A stretch of DNA of 64,000 nt from Flavobacterium salmonis (lineage in GTDB: Bacteria; Bacteroidota; Bacteroidia; Flavobacteriales; Flavobacteriaceae). The position numbers and the translations under genes are program-made. The notes beneath the pieces were generated by a model. The model worked only from the letters and a program-made list of their open reading frames with translations, was not told where the DNA came from and ran no database searches. Location of the stretch: assembly GCF_903819435.1 (NCBI RefSeq), contig NZ_CAIJDP010000052.1, positions 33,555 to 97,554 on the forward strand. Reading direction: 5' to 3'. Below are positions 18,741-30,221 of this stretch, in pieces (the stretch's first letter is position 1; every line of letters starts with the position of its first letter).

Positions 18741-21452
18741 TTATTTTTTTACAAATTTTCTGCTTATTTTAGATTTATCGTTTGTTCCATTAATAAAATA
18801 AACTCCGGCTGGCAGTGATTCTATTCTTATTCTGGTACTGCCGTTTTTCAAAGTGCCTGAATGCATTAAAGTCCCCTGAACATTAAAAATTTTATAATCA
18901 AAGTCAGAAGTCATCTTATCTACAAAAATTTCGTCCAACGCTGGATTTGGATATAATTTGAAACTAACTTCATCCAATTCATTTTGATCCGTGCCTAATG
19001 TGGTAAATTCCAACGGAAGCACAGTAGCGTTATATCCGCTTTTTTCACTTAAGTAAAAACGGAATGATGAAATTAAGGGTTCACTTCCTACAGTTACAGG
19101 ATAAAATGCAGTAACATTATTTACTGTCTTCAATGTGTAGCTTCCTGCCGGAGCTTTCATACCAATGTAAACCGGATTCATCTGATCAACAGTTAAGGCT
19201 TTTGGTGTTGAAACATTTCCGGTACCGCTAAAAACAAATGTACCTGTGCCACTCAATAAAACAGGGGTATTGGCCGGAATTACACCTTCAATTTTATTAC
19301 AAATTATTTTAGTTGATGAAGGCAGCATCGTATACGCTGTTACACCTTGAGGTATACTCGCTTCATACGGAAGAACCAAAACATCATAACCTGCAATAGT
19401 TTTGGTAAAAGACGCAGCTAAAGCTGAAAAACCGAAAGGAACATTAAAATCTCCTCCCTGATCCATAAGATTTAGATTGTTACACGTTGTTCCTGATATT
19501 ACATTGTCGGCAGTGTTATTGGCCGTTACATAAAAAATACTGTTTTTATTTGCTGATTTGGCATGCCAATCCTGAGAGGAACTGATACCAGTCGTGTTTC
19601 TAAAATCTAATGATACATAATTGGTGCTTTGCAGAGCATCCATCAAAAGGCTGTCATCATCTGAATATATTCCTCCAAATTCGGCCGCTTTTTCGTCAGC
19701 AATATTAAAATACACATCACCCAAATTTAAAGTAAGTACTGAACTGTAATTAGAATTTCGCAAGCCAATGATTCCGGTACATCCATCTGTAAGAACGGAT
19801 TTAGAAATATCAAATGTCAAATCAAATTCAACCCCGGTAGGAAAATTAAATTTTCCATAATTTTTAGATTTTACCTGCCCATTGTCATTGATATAATACA
19901 GTGTTGTATTATCAGTATTAGCCTGATTTGCAGTGGTAAAACTTTTAACATGCATTATAAATTTATTGTAACGGTTATCTAATTTCAAATATCCATTAGC
20001 ACCGTCCATATTGGTACTTATCAGAGGATTTGCGTTTGCAAATGTCACTGTTTTGCCGCTAATCTGGTATGTTGTTCCAAATGCAGGATTTGTAACAGAC
20101 TGGTTTTCAATTTTAGCATAATGAACTTCTTTACTGGTCATTTGAGAGGGCACCCTTTCCTTGCTTTTTTCAAATATCAAAGTAATAAAACTGGAAGGGT
20201 CAATACTCACTACCGGACGAAATGTTTCAGTAAAACTAATCGCAGTGTTTTGCATATCAATACTCTGATTGGTAATTGTTTTAGTCCCTTTTACAGAATA
20301 AAATGGCAAATCTACAGTAAGATTATAGGTGTTTTGTGATGGATTAATTATGGTAAGAACAATTTTATCACCAGCATCATTTATGTACGAAGATCCTTTA
20401 AGCTGTGCAGTTGCATCACTCCAAGTTGATTCTATACGTGTTGTACCTGTAGTGAATTTAGCATATTGCGAAAGTATATGCCCTCTTTTGGTAATTTCTC
20501 CGGATACTGTTCCGTTTGTCCCGTCTCCCATTAATGCATAATATCGCTTAGTGGCGTAGTGAATCCAGGCATTGACATTTCCTAACATAGCATCATTTAC
20601 ACTGTTAGCGAAACTAAAAGCATCAATTCCCCAATTAAAATCACGAACCGTACCTCCTGAATTCCAGTTAATGAGGTATTCCGTCATCCATATCTCCTTG
20701 TTATAATTCTTAAATTGTTTGTATTTTGACTGAATACCACCATACTGATGAACGCCGTAAACTTCAAAGTTTTTCATGACATCAGCATCCAGAAAAGCAT
20801 TTGAAAAAGAATCTGAATAACCAACACTTTCCGGTGCAATAACTTTACAATTAATAAGATGACCGTAATTTTTAACAAAAGCAGCTATTTGTACAGGTGT
20901 CCAAATACAGCCCTGATAGGTTGCCATTTCATCTGGCTCATTTTGAATTGAAATATAATCGAGTTCTACTCCATTATCACGAAGATAGGTTACATACCGA
21001 TTAAGATACAAAGCATAATCCTCATAATGTTCTTCTTTCAGGTAGCCAATTTGCTGAACGCCATTTGCATCGGTATAAACTGCAACTTCACTGTTATTCG
21101 TTTTCCATTCTGCCGGCATTGTCCAGGGGCTTGCAAAAATCTTTAATCCCAATTCATTTTTGGCTAATTTTGCAGTTGCAAGCGTTGACGGCCAGTTACT
21201 TTCAACCGGAATATAAAGGCGCATAATGTTATAACCGGCTTCACTGTTTGTTCCCCACATTTTTTTGATTTCATCAGTAGACATGTGATTATAACCAAAC
21301 TGGGGACTGCATACAAAACCTCCAAAACCAGTAACTTTTTGATATGTTTTATTTTTATCAATTTGTACTTTTGCATTTTGTGCACTTAACTGAGCAGCTG
21401 ACACAAATAAAATTGCAAACAATATTGAACTTAATTGGTATAATTTTTTCAT
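18741..21452 (-). CDS. GH30 endo-xylanase (glucuronoxylanase-like) with T9SS sorting domain
   Basis: A 903-aa secreted protein (signal peptide 1-24). The GH30 barrel begins at TGFGGFVCSP and contains the acid/base Glu172 (SIQNEPD) and nucleophile Glu258 (IWMTEYL). An ITKRGH segment after the barrel resembles the conserved region near the uronate-binding Arg of subfamily 8 glucuronoxylanases, so cutting next to glucuronic acid side chains is likely but not proven. A side beta domain follows (to about 430), then about 400 residues of uncertain beta-rich linker or binding region. The last ~75 residues (LYPNPALDEIFV ... SRKFVKK) are a type A T9SS sorting domain. It is the only enzyme of the locus with such a tag, which points to release or surface attachment. 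Confidence 0.9.
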   Translation of the reverse strand: MKKLYQLSSILFAILFVSAAQLSAQNAKVQIDKNKTYQKVTGFGGFVCSPQFGYNHMSTDEIKKMWGTNSEAGYNIMRLYIPVESNWPSTLATAKLAKNELGLKIFASPWTMPAEWKTNNSEVAVYTDANGVQQIGYLKEEHYEDYALYLNRYVTYLRDNGVELDYISIQNEPDEMATYQGCIWTPVQIAAFVKNYGHLINCKVIAPESVGYSDSFSNAFLDADVMKNFEVYGVHQYGGIQSKYKQFKNYNKEIWMTEYLINWNSGGTVRDFNWGIDAFSFANSVNDAMLGNVNAWIHYATKRYYALMGDGTNGTVSGEITKRGHILSQYAKFTTGTTRIESTWSDATAQLKGSSYINDAGDKIVLTIINPSQNTYNLTVDLPFYSVKGTKTITNQSIDMQNTAISFTETFRPVVSIDPSSFITLIFEKSKERVPSQMTSKEVHYAKIENQSVTNPAFGTTYQISGKTVTFANANPLISTNMDGANGYLKLDNRYNKFIMHVKSFTTANQANTDNTTLYYINDNGQVKSKNYGKFNFPTGVEFDLTFDISKSVLTDGCTGIIGLRNSNYSSVLTLNLGDVYFNIADEKAAEFGGIYSDDDSLLMDALQSTNYVSLDFRNTTGISSSQDWHAKSANKNSIFYVTANNTADNVISGTTCNNLNLMDQGGDFNVPFGFSALAASFTKTIAGYDVLVLPYEASIPQGVTAYTMLPSSTKIICNKIEGVIPANTPVLLSGTGTFVFSGTGNVSTPKALTVDQMNPVYIGMKAPAGSYTLKTVNNVTAFYPVTVGSEPLISSFRFYLSEKSGYNATVLPLEFTTLGTDQNELDEVSFKLYPNPALDEIFVDKMTSDFDYKIFNVQGTLMHSGTLKNGSTRIRIESLPAGVYFINGTNDKSKISRKFVKK

Positions 21453-21493
21453 ATTCTACTTTGTTGGTTACTAAAATTTAATCAATTAAAAAA

Positions 21494-24028
21494 TTAGAAT
21501 TTACTCTGTAATGATTCACTTTCCGGCGGTCCGAGATAAGAAGGTTTTAATCCTCCGGTATTTATAACAATCTTCTGCAGCACAATACCAGCATCTAAAA
21601 CGCGAAAACGTAAAACATGCTTTCCTGCTTTCGAAATAGTATGTTTTGTGTTAGAATGTATCAGGTGTTCTGCCTGCCATCTTCCCAATTCGCCGCGGTA
21701 ATGTCCGTTAAAATTTATAAGCTGTGGTTTTTCTCCATCGAAAGAAACTTCATAACGAAGGCCTTTGTTGCTGTTAAAATTAAGTGTTGGAGCCAAAAGC
21801 AATTCTACATTAAACTCTCCGGTTGAAGTAAAATCTATTTCATATTCAACAAAAATATTCTCTGTTTGAGATGGATATTTATTTTGTGGAAATGTAGTAA
21901 TACCGCTTTTTGTTTTTCCAAAATCAGGAATTACCTCCCAGTGAATATTGTCTGAATTATTTACTTTAGAAAAATGTTCTGCTTCGATAGAAACATACCC
22001 ATCCTTTTCTACAAATACATTCGAAACTATCTGATCTTTTTCTGAAACATAAGTAACTTCAGGAAGGATATTTTTAGGAGTATCGTGCCAGGCCTTATAT
22101 CCAATTCTCATTTGATCCATTATGTGGGTCCATTTTCCGCCTGAAATTTCATTATTGTACTTATTTTGAAGAACAGCATCTCTTTCAAAATTTCTTTTCA
22201 CCTGATCAGCAAAAGTGTTGGCTAAAATGTTTTTTTCTGCCGCAAGTTTTCTGTTATTCGCCTGGGCAAAATACATTTCATAAAGATTACTGCAGGCATC
22301 TATGGGATATAGCACAAGTTGAAAATAGGCATCTTTATATTCTTTGGGAATATCATTGTAAATTCTATAAGAATCAAGTGATAAGTTCTTGTAATCATTA
22401 ACTACCCTTTCAAATTCATTATAGTTTTCAAGACTATACGTTTTGCTGTCCAGCATTTCGGGAGTAACTCGTCTGTTGAATTTTGGATAGGTATTTAATA
22501 GTCTGGCGATTTCTTTGGCATGTTCTGTTCCGAACTGTTCAGCAGCCCATTTCTCCGTAAATTCAAAAAGATTCTGAGAATTAAACTTCTTCGGATTCCA
22601 TGCCATTTCTAAAAAGAAACTGATAGGGAATTCCATTGGCTTAAGATCTCCAACATTGACAATCCAGATTTTATCAACACCGTGCTCGTAGCTCAGATTC
22701 ATTTGTTCCCAGACTCTTTGTATCGGACTTATGTTGATCCATTTCGAATTTCTTGGGCCTCCCACATAATCAAAATGATAGTACATTCCGTAACCTCCTT
22801 TGTGCAAAGGTTTTGTCAAATCTGGAAGTTTACGTACATTTCCCCAATTGTCATCACAAAAAAGCAAAATTACATCATCGGGAACACGCATGCCCTGATC
22901 ATAATAATCCTGTACTTCCTTATACAATGCCCAAACCTGAGGTGTTTTTTCAGGCTTTTTTTGCGTTACCTCAGCAATAATTTTACGCTGTTCTTTTACG
23001 ATATTCTCCAGCAGACTTATATTAGTTCCTTCGCTCATTGCTTCATCGCCATCTCCACGCATTCCTACGGTTACTAATTTTTCCCAGTCTTTACTACGCT
23101 GAATTCCACCTTTCCAGAATTCATCTAAAACGGGTTTATTTTTAGCATAATCCCAAATATTTGGAAGATTATTTTTTTTTATATACCGATGCCAATCTGT
23201 TTGTGCCAAAGCCATTGGTTCATGGTGCGATGTGCCGATGACAATTCCCATTTCATTTGCCAAAGGTCCGCTGGCTGCATCATCATCATAAAAAGCATTT
23301 CCCCACATGGCTGGCCAAATGTAATTAGCTTTTAAACGAAGCAGTAATTCAAAAACTTTTTCATAAAATTGACTGTTAAATCCACCAAATTTTGCTTTCG
23401 ACCAACCGCTTAATGCAGGTGCTTCATCATTGATAAAAATTCCTCTGTATTTTACCGCAGGTTCGCCATCAGTGTAGGTTCCTTTTATAAAATACAGATT
23501 CTCTTTTTTCTCGACGGGAACATCGGCCCAATAGTACCAAGGCGAAACTCCAATTTGTTTCGACAATTCGTAAATTCCGTAAATCGTTCCGCGTTTGTCA
23601 CTTCCGGCAATTATGATGGCTTCATCTACTCCTTTAAATGGATTTTTTATGTTTTGAATAATAAATTTTTCATTTTTACCTTTCAGCAGCTTTCCGTCAA
23701 TTTTATTTGCTTTAACTAAATCATCAATAACCGAATTGGTTCCGATTGTTCCAATGATAATCAGCGACGATGTAGAATTTGGATTCTGATTAAAAACAGT
23801 CGGTTTATCACCCGTAACTTTTTCAAAATCAGATTGAAAATTACCGATTGCACGCAAAACACCTGCATCAGTTCCCTTAGTAACTAGTAAAGAAAGCTGT
23901 GAAGATTTCTCTTTCAGTACAACAACATTATCACCTTTTTGAGTTGTAATAAATGGCTGTGAAGCGTTTGAAATAATAGAACTAAAAACGATAAGAAGTG
24001 TTAGGATATATTTTGAAAATCTATTCAT
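21494..24028 (-). CDS. GH115 xylan alpha-1,2-glucuronidase
   Basis: The open frame starts at 24049, but the ATG at 24028 begins a proper signal peptide (MNRFSKYILTLLIVFSS..., cleaved near NAS), giving 844 aa. Recognisable GH115 segments include RGTIYGIYELSKQIGVSPWYYW, YRGIFINDEAP, NYIWPAMWGNAFYDDD and WIVNVGDLKPMEFP, followed by a C-terminal beta domain (about 685-840). GH115 enzymes remove (4-O-methyl)glucuronic acid from internal and terminal positions of long xylan chains, unlike GH67, which needs chain ends. It sits 54 bp after the esterase fusion and 41 bp before the GH30 gene in the same operon. Confidence 0.93.
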   Translation of the reverse strand: MNRFSKYILTLLIVFSSIISNASQPFITTQKGDNVVVLKEKSSQLSLLVTKGTDAGVLRAIGNFQSDFEKVTGDKPTVFNQNPNSTSSLIIIGTIGTNSVIDDLVKANKIDGKLLKGKNEKFIIQNIKNPFKGVDEAIIIAGSDKRGTIYGIYELSKQIGVSPWYYWADVPVEKKENLYFIKGTYTDGEPAVKYRGIFINDEAPALSGWSKAKFGGFNSQFYEKVFELLLRLKANYIWPAMWGNAFYDDDAASGPLANEMGIVIGTSHHEPMALAQTDWHRYIKKNNLPNIWDYAKNKPVLDEFWKGGIQRSKDWEKLVTVGMRGDGDEAMSEGTNISLLENIVKEQRKIIAEVTQKKPEKTPQVWALYKEVQDYYDQGMRVPDDVILLFCDDNWGNVRKLPDLTKPLHKGGYGMYYHFDYVGGPRNSKWINISPIQRVWEQMNLSYEHGVDKIWIVNVGDLKPMEFPISFFLEMAWNPKKFNSQNLFEFTEKWAAEQFGTEHAKEIARLLNTYPKFNRRVTPEMLDSKTYSLENYNEFERVVNDYKNLSLDSYRIYNDIPKEYKDAYFQLVLYPIDACSNLYEMYFAQANNRKLAAEKNILANTFADQVKRNFERDAVLQNKYNNEISGGKWTHIMDQMRIGYKAWHDTPKNILPEVTYVSEKDQIVSNVFVEKDGYVSIEAEHFSKVNNSDNIHWEVIPDFGKTKSGITTFPQNKYPSQTENIFVEYEIDFTSTGEFNVELLLAPTLNFNSNKGLRYEVSFDGEKPQLINFNGHYRGELGRWQAEHLIHSNTKHTISKAGKHVLRFRVLDAGIVLQKIVINTGGLKPSYLGPPESESLQSKF

Positions 24029-24082
24029 GAACTTTAATGTGTTATCCAATTCAATTAATATTCTTTGAAATTCAGTTTATTT

Positions 24083-26812
<2,730 letters not shown>

Positions 26813-26871
26813 TTATTGTCAAAAATCTTTTAAAATCTGGATTGAAATACATTCAAATTCAAAAAAAGCAA

Positions 26872-28110
26872 TTACTTAAATAAGTCCAGATCTACAGCTT
26901 CTCCCATTCTGAGATAGCCTGATTCATTTGGATGTAAAAAATCGCCGTCATGCATATTTGATAAAATAGTCTTCGAACCAATTTCTGAAGCCATTGCTTT
27001 ATCAAAATCAATTACGGCATCAAAGGCTTTACTACTTCGAATCCATGTGTTTACTATATCTCTTGCTTCTTGTCTGTGAGGTGCGTCATAAAATGATTTG
27101 GCAAATGGCAAAATGGTACAGCCATAAACTTTGATACCTCTAGCATGTGCTTTATTTATCATTACTTTGTAAGCTTTAATAAGTTCCTGAGCTTTAGCTT
27201 GTGCATCTTCAGGATTTTTAATTCCGCCAATATCGTTTACACCCTCCAAAAGTATTAACCATTTTGTGCCCTTTTGAGATAATACATCCCTGTCAAAACG
27301 ATTTAAAGCCGTTGGGCCTAATCCTCCTTTAGTGACACAATTCCCTCCTATTCCTAGATTCAGGACTCCTATATGCTCCGTTTTCTTATTGGCTAACAAT
27401 CGTGCAGATAAGACATCTGTCCATCTATTTTGCTTGTTTGTACCCGATCCACGACCATCTGTAATGGAATTCCCAAGACACACTATATTAGCGGAATTCT
27501 TAGCTGCATTCACATCTACTCCCATGATTGAATACCAGTGATCTGTTTTTATGGCGCCATCAAAAGCTGGGTTTTCAAGCTGATTACCCTGAAGAATATA
27601 AGAAGTCGTTCGTGAACCGGGATGCCCGGATGTTTTTTGAGATGTTGCTCCATAATGAATCGTAATGGCTAAAAGCTGTCCTGGCTGTAAATCAAAAGCA
27701 AAAGCATCTGAAAATACTTCCTGTTCAGGATTCATTGTTATTCCAGGATTTCCATTGAAACTTAATGTCTTCTGAGTTGCTGCATCAATACCGGGAGCAG
27801 TAGTTACATTTGCTACACTAACAGATTTCAAAACTGTTGGCTGATCACTGAATATATTAGAAAAACGCAGGCGCAGACTTTTTCCTCCTATTGAAACTCT
27901 AATAATTTGTCGAAGCGTATTATCTGTCAGACCTGGAGCCGGAGGCATATTATTAGGTTCTACTAACATTTGCGCTGTAGCCCAGGTACCCACCCAATTC
28001 TCCGAATTTGATCTGCCTGCCTCTTTTATAGATGCCTGATTGGACTTACATCCCAAAACCAAAAGGAAGAGAGGTATAAACAATAACCATTTGAAATATT
28101 GCTTTTGCAT
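26872..28110 (-). CDS. SGNH/GDSL-family esterase lipoprotein
   Basis: A 412-aa lipoprotein (lipobox LVLGC, Cys21). After an N-terminal beta domain (about 38-200), the SGNH fold shows block I CLGNSITDGRG (Ser215), the Gly block NLGIGGNC, the Asn block EGVNDIGG and the Asp-x-x-His block DFLHPNESG. Enzymes of this type include acetyl xylan esterases; here deacetylation of xylan fragments at the cell envelope is the likely job. It lies 83 bp after the GH43 gene and 71 bp before the esterase fusion, so four esterase sites are encoded side by side. Confidence 0.85.
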   Translation of the reverse strand: MQKQYFKWLLFIPLFLLVLGCKSNQASIKEAGRSNSENWVGTWATAQMLVEPNNMPPAPGLTDNTLRQIIRVSIGGKSLRLRFSNIFSDQPTVLKSVSVANVTTAPGIDAATQKTLSFNGNPGITMNPEQEVFSDAFAFDLQPGQLLAITIHYGATSQKTSGHPGSRTTSYILQGNQLENPAFDGAIKTDHWYSIMGVDVNAAKNSANIVCLGNSITDGRGSGTNKQNRWTDVLSARLLANKKTEHIGVLNLGIGGNCVTKGGLGPTALNRFDRDVLSQKGTKWLILLEGVNDIGGIKNPEDAQAKAQELIKAYKVMINKAHARGIKVYGCTILPFAKSFYDAPHRQEARDIVNTWIRSSKAFDAVIDFDKAMASEIGSKTILSNMHDGDFLHPNESGYLRMGEAVDLDLFK

Positions 28111-28193
28111 ATTTAATTTTTAAAGATTAATGGGTATTTTGTATTCTTCTCTTTTGAATAGTATTCAAATATTAATCCGCTTAATTCAATATT

Positions 28194-29927
28194 TTATTGT
28201 GCCTTAGCATCATTTGCAGCCGTAGCATATAATCCTACTAATGCTCCTGTAAAACCTCCAGCTACATTTGTTGAAAGAATATCTCCTGAAACGCTTCCTC
28301 CTAAATTTTCAAAATCAGCACCATTTAGAGCATAACTAAATTCATAACTGTCTCCAGTTGCTTTTACCTGCAGACGAACTGGCTTTTTGATGTCAATTTT
28401 AGTGCTTGCAATAATTTTTGACTGTCCTTTTTCTGTTCTTTCTAACAAGATATAGGTATCCTTTCCTTTCTTTGTTATTCCAAAAACATAATTAAAACGC
28501 TCGTTTTGTAAACATACAATTCCTGCAAGATCCTTTTCCGATTCAGGTTTATAATCAATTGTTGTGGCAAAAGAAAAAGTGTTATGCATTTGTCTGTAGA
28601 AAAGTGTCGAAGTTGGTTTCAGTTCTTTAATATTTACTTCGAAAGGATTAATCTGAAGTCCTTTTTTGGTTACCGAAATAAAATTTTCACGCGGGCCTCG
28701 AAGTCCAATCCATCTGTAATCTAATTTTTCAGAAGTAAAATTTTCGGTAAACGTAAAATTACCATTTGGGAAAAATCCGTCTTTACCGGTTTTGTTTTCG
28801 GTAACTCCTTTTGGCATTTTTATTTTTGACTCCAATGGTACTAATCCATTTTCAAAAACCGGAAAAGTTCCTGACCAGTCTACGGGAAGCATAAAAGTTT
28901 CGCGTCCTGTATTTACTCTGTCCTTATCATTCGGGCGAACGCCTAAAAATACACCGTAATATTTATTATCAGGACCAAGAACTAAATCGGCATGCCCCGC
29001 CCAGTCTACTTTATCTTTTCTGTTTTGCGGAAAATATCTTTGGGTAAGAATCGGATTGTTTGATGCCGGCTTAAAAGGTCCTTTTGGATTGTCACTGATA
29101 AAAATAACTTCACTATGATTTCCTCCTGTACCACCTTCGGCACACATTAAATAATAATGACCGTCTTTTTTATATAAATGCGGCGCTTCAATCCATATTG
29201 GTTTTTTAGAAAGGTCTACACCCCCATCCACTATAATTTTGTCAGTACCCGGAATTACTTTATCATTTTCAAGATCATATTCCCAAACTTTTATAACACG
29301 ATGGCCTTCATATAATTGCTTTCCTTTATCGGGAGCGTCATTGTGCACGATGTAGCCTTTTCCGTTATCATCAAAAAAGATACACGGATCAATTCCGTCA
29401 AAACCTAATTTTATAGGACTTCCCCATCCCTTCATAGGATCTTTTGTTTTTACTATAATATTGCCTAAACCTCCTGAAAAGGCGGTTACAATCATATAGA
29501 AAGTATCATTATGAGGATTATATGTTATTCCCGGAGCATATACTCCCTGGCTGATACCTGTATCGTGAGGGTTGAATTCGGAAACCTTATTTAATATACC
29601 TCCGAGGTCAGTCCAATTCACTAAATCTTTAGAATGGAAAATAGGTACTCCGGGAAACATGGCAAATGAAGAACAAACCATATAATAGTCATCTCCTTTT
29701 CTGGTTATAGCAGGGTCTGGATAACATCCCTGTAAAATTGGCGAATAAAATTCATCTGGTTTCAATGGATTATTTTTATAAATGTTGTCATCACCCTGAT
29801 AAATAACATTCGAAAAAACAGGAGGCTTTTTGTTTGGTCTTCCTGTAACGGTATCTTTAACTTGTATCCCTTTAAAAGAAAAAAGAAAAATTAATGATAG
29901 CAAGAAAAATATTTGTCGCTTCTTCAT
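28194..29927 (-). CDS. GH43 arabinofuranosidase/xylosidase with C-terminal beta-sandwich
   Basis: A 577-aa enzyme with an N-terminal export signal (MKKRQIFFLLSLIFLFSF). The propeller shows the catalytic residues Asp71 (GCYPDPAI), Asp180 (FDGIDPCIFFDDNG) and Glu247 (IWIEAPHLY), with GVPIFHSKDLVNW as a typical GH43 block. A concanavalin-like second domain follows (about 395-577, from TENFTSEKLDYRWIGLRG). It is the first enzyme gene after SusD, separated by 294 bp that hold a strong hairpin. Its substrate is probably arabinose or xylose substituents on xylo-oligosaccharides. It does not carry a T9SS tag. Confidence 0.88.
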   Translation of the reverse strand: MKKRQIFFLLSLIFLFSFKGIQVKDTVTGRPNKKPPVFSNVIYQGDDNIYKNNPLKPDEFYSPILQGCYPDPAITRKGDDYYMVCSSFAMFPGVPIFHSKDLVNWTDLGGILNKVSEFNPHDTGISQGVYAPGITYNPHNDTFYMIVTAFSGGLGNIIVKTKDPMKGWGSPIKLGFDGIDPCIFFDDNGKGYIVHNDAPDKGKQLYEGHRVIKVWEYDLENDKVIPGTDKIIVDGGVDLSKKPIWIEAPHLYKKDGHYYLMCAEGGTGGNHSEVIFISDNPKGPFKPASNNPILTQRYFPQNRKDKVDWAGHADLVLGPDNKYYGVFLGVRPNDKDRVNTGRETFMLPVDWSGTFPVFENGLVPLESKIKMPKGVTENKTGKDGFFPNGNFTFTENFTSEKLDYRWIGLRGPRENFISVTKKGLQINPFEVNIKELKPTSTLFYRQMHNTFSFATTIDYKPESEKDLAGIVCLQNERFNYVFGITKKGKDTYILLERTEKGQSKIIASTKIDIKKPVRLQVKATGDSYEFSYALNGADFENLGGSVSGDILSTNVAGGFTGALVGLYATAANDAKAQ

Positions 29928-30103
29928 TGTAATTATTCATTTTGTAACATCTATTTAAAAATGTTATTTGTTTAAAAAATTAATTTTCAATCCTGAAATA
30001 CTATTTCTAACATTATATGATAATTATACATTAGCATCCATATTTATCATAAAATGTTTTTAAAATTTAAACTAAATTTTATCAGGTTTAAGTCAGAATT
30101 TAA

Positions 30104-30129
30104 AAGCCGAGAGAATTAACTCTCGGCTT
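30104..30129 (-). terminator. Intra-operon hairpin between susD and the enzyme genes
   Basis: A perfect 10-bp stem (AAGCCGAGAG / CTCTCGGCTT) with a 6-nt loop, followed on the - strand by TTTAAATT. It lies about 95 bp after the susD stop and 175 bp before the next gene. It is well placed as a partial terminator, giving more susCD than enzyme mRNA, or as an RNA-stabilising 3' end. Confidence 0.75.
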
Positions 30130-30221
30130 CAAACTTAAGCAAACTTAAATAACCAACTTACAAGCTATTCTGTAAAATTAACACTCATAACTACGGTTAA
30201 ATTTGCTTATAGTAACATATT

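Noticed and set aside
22682..23077. A 131-codon + strand frame inside the GH115 gene
   Set aside because: It lies wholly antisense to a clear glycosidase and looks like a mirror of its codon pattern.
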